The translations under genes were made by a program, and so were the position numbers. The notes under the pieces are model-generated. The model was not told the origin of the DNA, ran no database searches, and saw nothing but the letters and a program-made list of their open reading frames with translations. A DNA stretch of 50,481 nucleotides from Anaerolineales bacterium (GTDB lineage: Bacteria; Chloroflexota; Anaerolineae; Anaerolineales; UBA6663), in contig JAEURK010000119.1 of NCBI GenBank assembly GCA_016789175.1, positions 1 through 50,481 of the forward strand. Direction: 5' to 3'. Positions 1 through 8,165 of this stretch are shown here, piece by piece (the stretch's first letter is position 1; the number at the start of each line of letters is the position of its first letter).

Positions 1-12
1 ACTCGCGCCGCC

Positions 13-177
13 TCACCGACACGAACAGCAAGCCCAACTCGCGCCGCCCGTATGGGCGTTGTGTACCGCGCGATCGAGCCGATCCACTTCCTGGTTGAGC
101 AACGCCAGGATCCGAGCGACGGCGTCAGCGACCCGTCGCACACCGCCGCCTTGCTCGGGCAGCCCGCCCCCTGATCG
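13..177 (-). CDS. possible small ORF downstream of ftsZ (doubtful)
   Basis: After the ftsZ hairpin the minus strand has an open frame ending at position 13. Its helical, charged stretch includes the residues VARILALLNQEVDRLDRAV. A start at a GTG near 177 would give a peptide of about 54 residues. I recognise no family and see no convincing ribosome binding site. The rest of positions 1-194 shows nothing else I can support. It may be non-coding. Confidence 0.15.
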   Translation of the reverse strand, partial: RSGGGLPEQGGGVRRVADAVARILALLNQEVDRLDRAVHNAHTGGASWACCSCR

Positions 178-194
178 CACCGGCCGGTTAAGGG

Positions 195-230
195 GTGACG
201 GCCCCGGTGCGTAAGCACCGGGGCCGTCAC
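195..230 (-). terminator. 16-bp hairpin after ftsZ, probable end of the dcw transcript
   Basis: A perfect inverted repeat (arms 195-210 and 215-230, loop GTAA) lies about 50 nt beyond the ftsZ stop codon. The arms are very GC-rich. No U-tract follows on the minus strand, so it is either a U-poor terminator or an mRNA 3'-end stabiliser. Confidence 0.6.
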
Positions 231-280
231 CTGGAGCAAAGAAGGCCAAAGGCCGCTATGCGGCGTAGCCGAATAGCCGA

Positions 281-1453
281 TTACCGCCGGCGCAGGAACG
301 CCGGGATATCCAGGTCGTCGGTGTTATACGACCGGGGCGAGAAGTCCGACAGCGAGGCGCTCGACGCCGGGGCGTCTTCGTGCTGCACCGGCCGCTGGGC
401 CGATTGCGGAGCGGGCTGCTGCGCGGGCCGCGCAGAGGCCGAAGTCTGGCGCCCACCGACCGTCGTGGGGCGCTCGATGCGGCGCGGGGCCATCCCGGCG
501 CGGTCGAAGCCCGTGGCGATCACGGTGATGCGCATTTCCTCGCCCATGTTCGGGTCGACCACGGCGCCGAAGATCATGTTGACCTCGGGGTGCGCGGTCT
601 CCTTGATGATCGCGGCCGCCTGATCGACCTCGAACAGGGTCATGTTCGGGCCGCCGGTGACGTTGAACAGGATGCCGCGGGCGCCGTCGATCGTGATGTC
701 GAGCAGGCTCGAGCTGATCGCCTGTTCCGCCGCCACGCGCGCGCGATCCTCGCCCTTGGCGCGACCGACCGCCATCAAGGCGGCGCCGCCCTCGGACATG
801 ATCGTCTTGACGTCGGCGAAGTCGAGGTTGATCAGGCCGGGCACCGTGATGAGCTCGGAGATGCCCTGGATGCCCTGACGCAGCACGTCGTCGGCCAGGC
901 GGAAGCTGTCTTGCAGCGACGCGCGCTTGTCGACGATCTGCAGCAGCCGGTCGTTCGGGATCACGATCAGGGTATCGACGTGATCCTTGAGCCGGTTGAT
1001 GCCGTTCTCGGCGTTCTGGCCGCGACGGGTGCCCTCGAACGTGAATGGGCGAGTGACGACGCCGATGGTCAGCGCGCCGACTTCCTTGGCGATCTGCGCC
1101 ACGACGGGCGCCGCACCGGTGCCGGTGCCGCCGCCCAGGCCGCAGGCCACAAAGACCATGTCGGCGCCGCGGACGACGTCATACAACTCCTCGGCGCTCT
1201 CCTCGGCCGCCTTCTGGCCGACCTCGGGGTTGCCGCCGGCGCCCAGGCCGCGAGTGATCTTCTCACCGATGCGCACGCGCCGCGGGGCGTTGCTGAGCAG
1301 CAGGGCCTGCGCGTCGGTGTTGATCGCGCAGAACTCCACGCCGCCCATGCCTTCATCGATCATGCGATTGACGGCATTGCTGCCGCCGCCGCCGACGCCA
1401 ATCACCTTGATCTTGGCGAAAGAGTCGGGGACCAGGTTCGGGTTATTCATCAT
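281..1453 (-). CDS. ftsZ: cell division GTPase FtsZ
   Basis: Tubulin-like GTPase that polymerises into the Z-ring at mid-cell. The N-terminal [13 protein letters not shown] nucleotide-binding segment, the tubulin signature GGGTGTG (residues about 107-113 of the 390-residue form) and the T7 synergy loop NLDFADVK are intact. A Ser/Ala/Gln-rich variable linker follows. The protein ends with the conserved C-terminal peptide [10 protein letters not shown] that contacts FtsA and other tethers. Three in-frame ATGs lie at 1459, 1453 and 1450. The AGGAG Shine-Dalgarno abuts the first, so the ATG at 1453 with a 6-nt spacer is preferred. It is the last gene of the dcw cluster, 130 nt after ftsA, and is followed by a hairpin at 195-230. 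Confidence 0.98.
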   Translation of the reverse strand: MMNNPNLVPDSFAKIKVIGVGGGGSNAVNRMIDEGMGGVEFCAINTDAQALLLSNAPRRVRIGEKITRGLGAGGNPEVGQKAAEESAEELYDVVRGADMVFVACGLGGGTGTGAAPVVAQIAKEVGALTIGVVTRPFTFEGTRRGQNAENGINRLKDHVDTLIVIPNDRLLQIVDKRASLQDSFRLADDVLRQGIQGISELITVPGLINLDFADVKTIMSEGGAALMAVGRAKGEDRARVAAEQAISSSLLDITIDGARGILFNVTGGPNMTLFEVDQAAAIIKETAHPEVNMIFGAVVDPNMGEEMRITVIATGFDRAGMAPRRIERPTTVGGRQTSASARPAQQPAPQSAQRPVQHEDAPASSASLSDFSPRSYNTDDLDIPAFLRRR

Positions 1454-1499
1454 ATTCATCTCCTCTGACCTTCTTATTCAACGGATGCGCTGGCTCCAA

Positions 1500-1583
1500 C
1501 AGCGCAAAACATTGTGAAACTGGGCGATTGGGCGGTCGAGTGATTGCTCAATCACCCACTCCCCGGCTCACCCAGTCATTCAA
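1500..1583. repeat. degenerate dyad repeat between ftsA and ftsZ
   Basis: The ftsA-ftsZ gap contains reiterated short words (GATTG, CAATCA, TCAATCA, CACCCA) including the near-palindrome GTGATTGCTCAATCAC. The same style of low-complexity dyad fills the gaps at 4971-5037 and 11876-11950. It looks like a degenerate tandem-repeat element rather than a promoter. Confidence 0.45.
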
Positions 1584-2834
1584 TCAAGGCAACAGGCGCT
1601 TGAAGAAATCAAGCCCCTTCTCGATGTTGATGGTTCGGCCGCGCTTCTTCTTGTTGCCGGTCGTGCGCGAGGCCACCTGGCTCTCGCGGTTGGCCCAGTG
1701 CAACAGACCCACGCTGGTGCTGTAAGCCGGGCCAGTCAGTTTGTCGACCAGCCCCTGCAGGCCCTGCGGCGCCGCCACGCGGCACGGCAGGTTCAACACG
1801 CTGCTGGCCACCTTGCGGATGCCGGGCAGCTGGCTGGTGCCGCCGGTCAGCACGACGCCCGCGGGCAACAACCCGTCGTAGCCCGTGCGCTTGATCTCCT
1901 GCAGGATCAGGCCGAAGATCTCCTCGACCCGCGCCTCGATGATCGAAGCCAGATCGAAGCGCGAGACGGTTGAGGGCTGATCCTCGCCGAACGGCTGCAC
2001 CGTGAACGAGTCGCTCAACGGCACGTCGGACGCGAAGGCGTGACCGTGTTGGATCTTGACCTGCTCGGCGATGTCGGCCGGCAGCCGCAGACCGTGGGCG
2101 ATGTCGGAGGTCAGGTGCGCGCCGCCGACGGCCAGCACGGTCGTGTGCCAGACGTTGCCGTCGATGTAGATCGCCATGTCGGACGTGCCGCCGCCGATGT
2201 CGACGACCACCACGCCCATTTCCTTCTCGGTGTCGGTCAGCACGACCTCGGCCGACGCCAGCGGGTTGAGCACGTAAGCCTCGACCTGCACCCCGGCAGC
2301 CTCGACGCACTTGGTCAGGTTCTGCACCGACGCGGTCGCAGCCGTGATGATGTGCGCCTCGACCTCCAGCCGGAAGCCGTGCATGCCGAGCGGTTGGCGG
2401 ATGCCTTCCTGCCCGTCGACGATGAACCCGCGCGGGATGATGTGCAGCACTTCACGGCCGTGGGGGATGGCGATCGCCTGGGCGTTGTCGAGCGCGCGAT
2501 CGATGTCGTCTTGATCGATGCCGTAGCCGCCGCTGATGCCGACCACGCCGCGGCTGTTGACCGACGAGACGTGCGCGCCGGCCAGGCTGACAAACGCGGC
2601 GCCGATCTCGTAACCGGCCGCCCGCTGCGCCTTGTCGACCGCCTCGGCGATTGAGCGGCTGGCCTGATCGACGTCGACGACCACACCCTTGCGCATGCCC
2701 TGCGACGGCGCGAGGCCGACGCCCAGGATGCGCAAAGCGGTCACGCCCGACGGCGTCTCTTCCGTGTCAGCCACGAGCGCACACACTTTCGTGGTGCCTA
2801 CGTCGATTCCAATCAGCAACGATGACTCAGCCAT
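1584..2834 (-). CDS. ftsA: cell division protein FtsA
   Basis: Actin-like ATPase that tethers FtsZ to the membrane. Phosphate-1 motif GIDVGTTKVCAL is at residues 9-20 and phosphate-2 motif VVDIGGGTSDMAIY at about 210-223; the adenosine motif GVVLTGGTSQLPG lies towards the C-terminus. The last residues, NIEKGLDFFKRLLP, form a short basic amphipathic helix consistent with the membrane-targeting sequence. The 416-residue length is normal. An AGGTAGG-like Shine-Dalgarno precedes the ATG. It sits between ftsQ and ftsZ, the classical order. Confidence 0.97.
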   Translation of the reverse strand: MAESSLLIGIDVGTTKVCALVADTEETPSGVTALRILGVGLAPSQGMRKGVVVDVDQASRSIAEAVDKAQRAAGYEIGAAFVSLAGAHVSSVNSRGVVGISGGYGIDQDDIDRALDNAQAIAIPHGREVLHIIPRGFIVDGQEGIRQPLGMHGFRLEVEAHIITAATASVQNLTKCVEAAGVQVEAYVLNPLASAEVVLTDTEKEMGVVVVDIGGGTSDMAIYIDGNVWHTTVLAVGGAHLTSDIAHGLRLPADIAEQVKIQHGHAFASDVPLSDSFTVQPFGEDQPSTVSRFDLASIIEARVEEIFGLILQEIKRTGYDGLLPAGVVLTGGTSQLPGIRKVASSVLNLPCRVAAPQGLQGLVDKLTGPAYSTSVGLLHWANRESQVASRTTGNKKKRGRTINIEKGLDFFKRLLP

Positions 2835-2976
2835 CTCGGACCTACCTGCCCATGTTTTACTTCACATCGCGAATAATGCAAATCATTCGCCAGAAACGGT
2901 TAGAGATTCGTCGTCTTTTTGCGGGCCTTCCTTCGGCCCCGCGTCGGACCTTAAGACTTCCGAATCCCCGGCCCGC

Positions 2977-3861
2977 TCACCGATAGTACGGCGAGAGCGG
3001 CTTGGTCACATCGATCACCTTCGGCGACAGGCCGTTGTCTTGTAGATCGGCCACCAGGGTCTCGTACACGGCCAGCTTCTGAGCCATGTCGGTGCCGGTG
3101 CCGAAGTACCCGCGCCAGCCTCGGCCATCCTGATAGCTCAGGCCGCGCTCGAAGTCGAAGTACAGCTGCTCGATGTTCGGGCGTAGCTCGCGCAGTTGCA
3201 GAGCGCCCTGGATCACTTCGGTCGGCAGCGACGTCACCTCGGTCTTGCTGTCGTTGACGATCGGCAGCAGACCCGGCAGCTCGCCGCGCGACGCATAACG
3301 GGCGCCGGTCTTGTCCACCCACCACGAGCGCGAGCCGTCGATCAGCAGCACCTGCGGGACGCGCTCGACGACCACGACGTTGACAGTCGCCGGCCACTGC
3401 ACGGTCACGGTTGCGTCCTGGATGCCCGGGATGGCCATGATATTTTCGGCCGCCTCCTCCGGGTTGATCCAGAAGGCGTGCACGTTGGCCAGCCCGGACT
3501 GGGCGTAGATCTCGTCCTGGGGCACCAGTGAAGCCCCGCCCAGGTTGATGCCCTGGACGTACATGCGCCCATCGGTCATGGCCCAGGCCAGGATGCCGAT
3601 CAGCAAAGCGCAGATCCCAAGGCTGAGCGTGCGCCAGTTCATCAACCCGTCCAGGCTGACCGACGGAAGGCTGAGTTTGAACCCGCCGTCGCCGCCGCGC
3701 CCGCGGATCGGCCGATAAGGTCCGGCGTTTTCTACGCGGCGCGGCTTGCTGATGAGCGGGCCGCGCACGGCGCCCGAGGTCGAGTTGAATCGGCGAGTCT
3801 GCTCACGCTGGCGGCGATCACGGACCACATCCGATCGGCTGCGGCTTTCGGTCATATTCAT
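2977..3861 (-). CDS. ftsQ: FtsQ-type cell division protein with POTRA domain
   Basis: Bitopic divisome protein. A basic cytoplasmic N-terminus of about 74 residues, rich in Arg and Gly, is followed by one membrane segment (about 75-95, LGICALLIGILAWAM). The extracytoplasmic part has the POTRA-like stretch (about 100-170) and the FtsQ/DivIB motif VVVVERVPQVLLIDG, then WWVDKTGARY. Sequence identity within this family is low, so position matters: it lies between ddl and ftsA and overlaps the ddl stop by 4 nt (ATGA), which implies translational coupling. A second in-frame ATG is 2 codons downstream. Confidence 0.88.
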   Translation of the reverse strand: MNMTESRSRSDVVRDRRQREQTRRFNSTSGAVRGPLISKPRRVENAGPYRPIRGRGGDGGFKLSLPSVSLDGLMNWRTLSLGICALLIGILAWAMTDGRMYVQGINLGGASLVPQDEIYAQSGLANVHAFWINPEEAAENIMAIPGIQDATVTVQWPATVNVVVVERVPQVLLIDGSRSWWVDKTGARYASRGELPGLLPIVNDSKTEVTSLPTEVIQGALQLRELRPNIEQLYFDFERGLSYQDGRGWRGYFGTGTDMAQKLAVYETLVADLQDNGLSPKVIDVTKPLSPYYR

Positions 3862-4967
3862 AGCGCGTTCCCGTTCTTCTCAGCCTGGCGCTCGAGCGCG
3901 AGCGCAATCAGGCGATCGATCAATTCCGAATAACCCACCCCGCTCGCGGCCCACAGCTTCGGGTACATACTGATCGCCGTGAAACCCGGAATGGTGTTGA
4001 TCTCGTTCACATACAACGCCCCGCTCGCGCGATCGAGCAGGAAATCGACCCGTGCCAACCCGGCGCAATCGAGCGCCTTGAAGGCCCGCACCGCGATCGC
4101 GCGCGCGGCATCGGCCAGTTCAGGCGCGAGCGGCGCCGGGATCAAGAGGCCGCTGGCGTTGTCCAGGTACTTGGCCGCGTAATCGTAGAACTCGCGGCTC
4201 GGCACGATCTCGCCCGCCACCGAGGCGACCGGGTCGTCATTACCCAGGACGCTCACCTCGATCTCGCGTGCATCCACGCCCGGCTCGACCAAAACACGCC
4301 GATCGTACTGCGCGCTCTCGCGCAGGGCCAGCGTCAGCTCGGCCCGATCATGGGCTTTGATCACGCCCACCGAAGAGCCCAGGTTGGCGGGTTTGGTAAA
4401 CAGCGGGTACGTGAAGCGCGCTTCGATCCGCGCCACGACCGCCTCGACATCGGCCAGGATCTCGGCCCGGCGGACCAGCTCCCAGTCCACCACCGGGATC
4501 CCGTCCGCGCGCAGCAATCGCTTGGCGACGTCTTTGTCCATCGCCACGGCCGAGCCGAGCACCCCGGACCCCACGTACGCCAGGTCGGCTAGCTCGAGCA
4601 GGCCCTGCACCGTGCCGTCTTCGCCGTACGGGCCGTGCAGCAGCGGGAAGACCACGTCGAGCCCGCCCATCTCGTCCGGCAGATGTTGTACCGACGCCGA
4701 CGAGGCCGCATGCACCTCTACCACCGCGCCGGGTTCGGCAGCCGGGTGGGCGCGCTCCTGCCCCGGCGCTTGAGCCGCCGCCGGCGCCTCGAGCGCCGCC
4801 AACGGGTCTCCGCCGGCCAGCCACCGCCCGCTGCGCGTGATCCCGATCAGGGTCACGTCGTATTTGTCCTTGTTAACGGCCTGTAGCACCGACCTCGCCG
4901 ACATCAGCGAGACCTCGTGCTCAGCGGAACGACCGCCGAAAATCAGGCCAACTCGAATCTTCTTCAT
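3858..4967 (-). CDS. ddl: D-alanine--D-alanine ligase
   Basis: ATP-grasp enzyme making the D-Ala-D-Ala dipeptide used by MurF. The N-terminus MKKIRVGLIFGGRSAEHEVS is the family signature. The ATP-grasp core includes GPYGEDGTVQGLLEL, the loop around LGSSVGVIK, and the C-terminal metal/substrate motif VNEINTIPGFT. An Ala/Pro-rich insert at about residues 57-95 is of the kind seen in longer Ddl forms. The open frame runs to 5021, but its extra N-terminus is encoded by the intergenic repeat. The ATG at 4967 matches the conserved start and gives 369 residues. Confidence 0.96.
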   Translation of the reverse strand: MKKIRVGLIFGGRSAEHEVSLMSARSVLQAVNKDKYDVTLIGITRSGRWLAGGDPLAALEAPAAAQAPGQERAHPAAEPGAVVEVHAASSASVQHLPDEMGGLDVVFPLLHGPYGEDGTVQGLLELADLAYVGSGVLGSAVAMDKDVAKRLLRADGIPVVDWELVRRAEILADVEAVVARIEARFTYPLFTKPANLGSSVGVIKAHDRAELTLALRESAQYDRRVLVEPGVDAREIEVSVLGNDDPVASVAGEIVPSREFYDYAAKYLDNASGLLIPAPLAPELADAARAIAVRAFKALDCAGLARVDFLLDRASGALYVNEINTIPGFTAISMYPKLWAASGVGYSELIDRLIALALERQAEKNGNAL

Positions 4968-4970
4968 GAT

Positions 4971-5037
4971 CATGGCTGATCGATGATGGCTGATTGATGA
5001 TTGCCATTCAGCAATCTGCAATCAGCGATCAGCAATC
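4971..5037. repeat. degenerate GATTGC/GCAATC dyad repeat between murB and ddl
   Basis: Reiterated GCTGAT, GATGATT and GATTGCC words on one side are mirrored by AGCAATC, GCAATCAGC and GATCAGCAATC on the other, so the RNA could fold into a long imperfect stem. A sister element lies at 11876-11950. It extends the ddl frame artificially upstream. Confidence 0.55.
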
Positions 5038-6006
5038 TCAACACTGTCCGCCCCATTCACCCACCAGCTCGACTTCGAGGGCGAGGTCGATGTCGAATTG
5101 GGTCTTGACCGCCGCATGCGCCTGATGGATCAGGGCGAACACATCGGCGGCGCGCGCTTCCCCGGTGTTCAGGAAGAAGTTGGCGTGCACGGGCGAGATC
5201 TCGGCCCCACCCACCTTCAGACCCTTCAGCCCGGCCGCCTCGATCAATCGGCCGGCGTAGTCGCCCGGCGGGTTCTTGAACATCGAACCCAGGCTTGCGC
5301 CAGGCGGCTGGGTCCGGCGCCGATAGGCCGTCCACGTGTCCATCCGCTCCAGGCACTCGGCCGGATCGCGGCGGACGAGCGCAAATTCCGCCGCCAAGAC
5401 CACGTGCCCGCCCTGGCCAGCCGCCCGGGCCCGTTTCAGGGCGCTGGTGCGATATCCGAACGAAAGTTCGGATACATCCCACCGTTTCACCCGACCATCG
5501 TCATGCAAGATTTCGGCCAGTTGCAACGAGGCCGCGATGTCGCTGCCGTGGGCCCCGGCATTGCCGTAAATCGCACCGCCAACGGTGCCCGGGATCCCGG
5601 CCGCCCACTCCAGGCCGCTCAGGCCGCGGGCCGCGCACTGGCGGGCGAGCAGACTGAGGTTCGCGCCGGACTCGACCCGCACGCTGGGCGTCTCGCCGAC
5701 CTCGTCGATCCGGACGTCCCGGGCGCGGTTGACGATCACCAGGCCGCGCACGCCCGAGTCGCTGATCAGCACGTTGGCGCCCGCCCCGAGGATGAAGAAG
5801 GGCAGGCCCAGCTGACGCGCGGTCCGCACCTGCTCGGCCAGCACCGCAGCGCTGTCGGCCACGACCAGGAACTCGGCGGCCCCGCCGATGCGCGAGGTGG
5901 TGTGCTTGGCCAGGGGCTCATACTCGCGCAGGCTGCCACCGAAGGCGGAGCGGAGTTTGTTGCGTTCGGTCATAAACCACCCGGATGCGTGTGAGCGCAG
6001 TGCCAT
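5038..6006 (-). CDS. murB: UDP-N-acetylenolpyruvoylglucosamine reductase MurB
   Basis: FAD- and NADPH-dependent reduction of the enolpyruvyl group to give UDP-MurNAc. The FAD-binding (PCMH-type) segment reads FILGAGANVLISDSGVRGLV. The substrate region has GLEWAAGIPGTVGGAIYGNAG, then FGYRTS. The motif GSMFKNPPGDYAGRLIE holds the catalytic Ser, and this spacing without the longer type-I insert suggests a type-II MurB. Start choice: the frame opens at 6063 inside murC, but the ATG at 6006 is 1 nt past the murC stop and has GGAGG 8 nt upstream (322 residues). An ATG at 5973 is the alternative. Confidence 0.95.
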   Translation of the reverse strand: MALRSHASGWFMTERNKLRSAFGGSLREYEPLAKHTTSRIGGAAEFLVVADSAAVLAEQVRTARQLGLPFFILGAGANVLISDSGVRGLVIVNRARDVRIDEVGETPSVRVESGANLSLLARQCAARGLSGLEWAAGIPGTVGGAIYGNAGAHGSDIAASLQLAEILHDDGRVKRWDVSELSFGYRTSALKRARAAGQGGHVVLAAEFALVRRDPAECLERMDTWTAYRRRTQPPGASLGSMFKNPPGDYAGRLIEAAGLKGLKVGGAEISPVHANFFLNTGEARAADVFALIHQAHAAVKTQFDIDLALEVELVGEWGGQC

Positions 6007-6007
6007 A

Positions 6008-7378
6008 TCATCTGCCCTCCGCCGCCAATCGGCGCAACACTTCTTCGCCGACTCGGTTGCCATCGCCGGCGCCCAGTGTCAAGAGCACATCGCCCGGCTC
6101 GAGCGACGTGCTCAGCACGTCGGTGGCCTCGTCCAGGTCGGCGACGAAGCGCACATCGGGATGCTGCATGCGCCGCACCAGGTCGAGGCCCGAGAGCGTG
6201 CCATCCCGCGGCTCGCGCGAGGCGAAGATCTCGGTCACGAGTACGTGATCGGCCTCGGTAAAGCTGTCGGCGAACTCGGCCAACAGCGTGCGCGTGCGCG
6301 AGTAGGTGTGCGGCTGGAACATGGCCCAGAGCGGCCGATCGCCGAAACGACGCCGCGCAGCCGCCAGGGTTGCCTTGATCTCGGTCGGATGGTGAGCGTA
6401 GTCGTCAACCACCGTCACGCCACGGGCTTCACCCTTGACTTCGAAGCGCCGACCGGCGCCCTGGAACTCGGAGACCGCGTTCCGAAAAACGTTGAACGCG
6501 ACGCCCAGCTCGTCGGCGACTGCCAATGCCGCCAGGGTGTTGAGCACATTGTGCTCGCCCGGTAGCCGCAGGCGCACCAACCCGAGCGTCTCGCCGTTCT
6601 TGCAGGCCAGGAAGTCGCTGCCGCCGGCGTTGTTCGGCGCAATCGAGTCGGCCCGGTAGACGTCGTCGCGATGCAACCCATACACCAAAGCCCGCCCGCC
6701 CGCCGCGATCCGCTCGCGGGCCAGCTCGCGCGCGAAACGATCCTGCGCGCAGGCGATCAACAGCCCATCAGCCGGCAGCCGTGTTACGAATTCGCGGAAG
6801 GCCGCCTGCATATCGGCCAGAGTCGGGTACATGTCGGGATGGTCGTGCTCGACGTTGGTGACGATCGCGATCGTCGGCTTGAGGCCCAGGAACATGTGAT
6901 CGTATTCGTCGGCCTCGATCACAAAGGGCCCAGCCCCGGCGTGGGCATTAGTGTCATAGTCGATCAGCGTGCCACCGACGATAAAGGTCGGGTCGAGGCC
7001 GGCTTGCTGCAGGACATGCGCGACCAGGCCGGTCGTGGTGGTCTTGCCATGCGTGCCCGCGATCGCCACGCCGGCGCGGCCGATCATCAACTCGCCCAGG
7101 AAGTCGGCGCGTTTGAAGACGGGCAGCTCGCGTTCGCGCGCAGCCAGAACTTCCACGTTATCCGGAGCAATCGCCGAAGACATCACCACCGCCTCCACAT
7201 CACCGACGTTCTCGGCCCGATGGCCGATCAGCACGCGCACACCAGCCGCCGCCAGGCTCTCCGTAAAGCGTGAGGCCTGCTGATCGGATCCGGTCACCAC
7301 CCAGCCCATCTCATGCAGCACTCGGGCGATGGCCGACATCCCGCTTCCACCAATACCGACGATATGCACGCGCTTCAC
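6008..7378 (-). CDS. murC: UDP-N-acetylmuramate--L-alanine ligase MurC
   Basis: Cytoplasmic Mur ligase adding L-Ala to UDP-MurNAc. The N-terminal UDP-binding motif HIVGIGGSGMSAIA is at residues 5-18 and the ATP loop GTHGKTTTTG at about 108-117. The central metal/substrate stretch EADEYDHMFLGLKPTIAIVTNVEHDHPD and the C-terminal DDYAHHPTEI are typical. The start is a GTG at 7378 with a GAGG Shine-Dalgarno 5 nt upstream. The longer frame to 7417 adds 13 residues from the repeat-rich gap. Its stop is followed within 1 nt by murB. Confidence 0.96.
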   Translation of the reverse strand: MKRVHIVGIGGSGMSAIARVLHEMGWVVTGSDQQASRFTESLAAAGVRVLIGHRAENVGDVEAVVMSSAIAPDNVEVLAARERELPVFKRADFLGELMIGRAGVAIAGTHGKTTTTGLVAHVLQQAGLDPTFIVGGTLIDYDTNAHAGAGPFVIEADEYDHMFLGLKPTIAIVTNVEHDHPDMYPTLADMQAAFREFVTRLPADGLLIACAQDRFARELARERIAAGGRALVYGLHRDDVYRADSIAPNNAGGSDFLACKNGETLGLVRLRLPGEHNVLNTLAALAVADELGVAFNVFRNAVSEFQGAGRRFEVKGEARGVTVVDDYAHHPTEIKATLAAARRRFGDRPLWAMFQPHTYSRTRTLLAEFADSFTEADHVLVTEIFASREPRDGTLSGLDLVRRMQHPDVRFVADLDEATDVLSTSLEPGDVLLTLGAGDGNRVGEEVLRRLAAEGR

Positions 7379-7406
7379 ACCAACACCTCGATCAACCGCG
7401 CCGGGC

Positions 7407-7582
7407 GGGTGCCGCATGCCGGGCCGGCCGACGCATGCGGCACCCCTACATCAACGAGCACGCCCGCTTGCCTGGCCGATGACACCGTCGGACCCTGCTG
7501 GCACCTGCGCCGACTGTGCCGTACGGGCGACGCATGCGTCGCCCCCAGGCCGGCATTCGCGCCGGCCGCCCTGCCGGCCTGG
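7407..7582. repeat. cluster of three palindromes between the cvpA-like gene and murC
   Basis: Three perfect inverted repeats lie in this 220-nt gap. The first has 13-bp arms at 7407-7419 and 7433-7445, core GCATGC. The second is a continuous 20-bp palindrome at 7525-7544 centred on GCATGC. The third has 11-bp arms at 7545-7555 and 7572-7582. The first two share the ACGCATGCG theme, which suggests copies of a REP-like family. They could modulate transcription into murC. Confidence 0.65.
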
Positions 7583-7598
7583 GCCGGCATCCGGGCGA

Positions 7599-8120
7599 TC
7601 ATAAGAACACGATGATCACGAACACAAACGCCGCGCCGATGGCGAAAAAGATGTAGGGCTCGCCCAACACCCGCGGCGGCATGTACGGCATCATGTTCGC
7701 GACAGTCTCGACCGGCGGCGCCGTGATCAGGCTCGGCCACGGATAGCCGCTCAGGTCCAGGAAATACCAGATCGTGCCGACGATCATGTACCCGTTCAAC
7801 AGGCCGATCACACTGCCGAGCAGGAAGTCCTGCAGCTTATCGCGCGCCAGCTTGCCGCTGAAGGCCGGGATGTTCGGCGTCTGATAGCCGAAGTAGGCCA
7901 GCATCACCATCAGCGAGCTGCGCAGGATCACCTGCTGCTGCGGACCCTGGGCGGCCAGCGCGCCCTGCACGCCCGGCACATAGCGCTCGAGCACGAACAT
8001 CAGGAACAACGCCAGGATCAGGCTGAACAGCACCAGCACTTCCTTGGCCCAGCCGCGGAAGCCGCCGATGATGCCGAACAGGATGACCAGCATCCAGAAG
8101 ACAGCCGTGATGCTCATCAT
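7599..8120 (-). CDS. CvpA-like integral membrane protein
   Basis: 173 residues with about four hydrophobic segments: residues 5-23, 28-46, one around 100-120, and a final one at about 153-173 that reaches the C-terminus. The N-terminus, with FGIIGGFRGWAKEVLVLFSL, has the look of the CvpA family (membrane proteins linked in E. coli to colicin V production and envelope stress). The LQDFLLGSVIGLLNGYMIVG stretch also fits. It lies between murG and murC, so a role in envelope or precursor traffic is plausible but unproven. I cannot exclude an unrelated membrane protein. Confidence 0.65.
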   Translation of the reverse strand: MMSITAVFWMLVILFGIIGGFRGWAKEVLVLFSLILALFLMFVLERYVPGVQGALAAQGPQQQVILRSSLMVMLAYFGYQTPNIPAFSGKLARDKLQDFLLGSVIGLLNGYMIVGTIWYFLDLSGYPWPSLITAPPVETVANMMPYMPPRVLGEPYIFFAIGAAFVFVIIVFL

Positions 8121-8165
8121 GGCGTGTGTCTTGTCACCTAGCTTTCAGTGTCAGAGTTCAAACGA

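Noticed and set aside
380..1468. Long plus-strand open frame antisense to ftsZ
   Set aside because: It mirrors a conserved gene and its translation is rich in Asp, Arg, His and Ala with no family motifs, the normal shadow of a high-GC gene.
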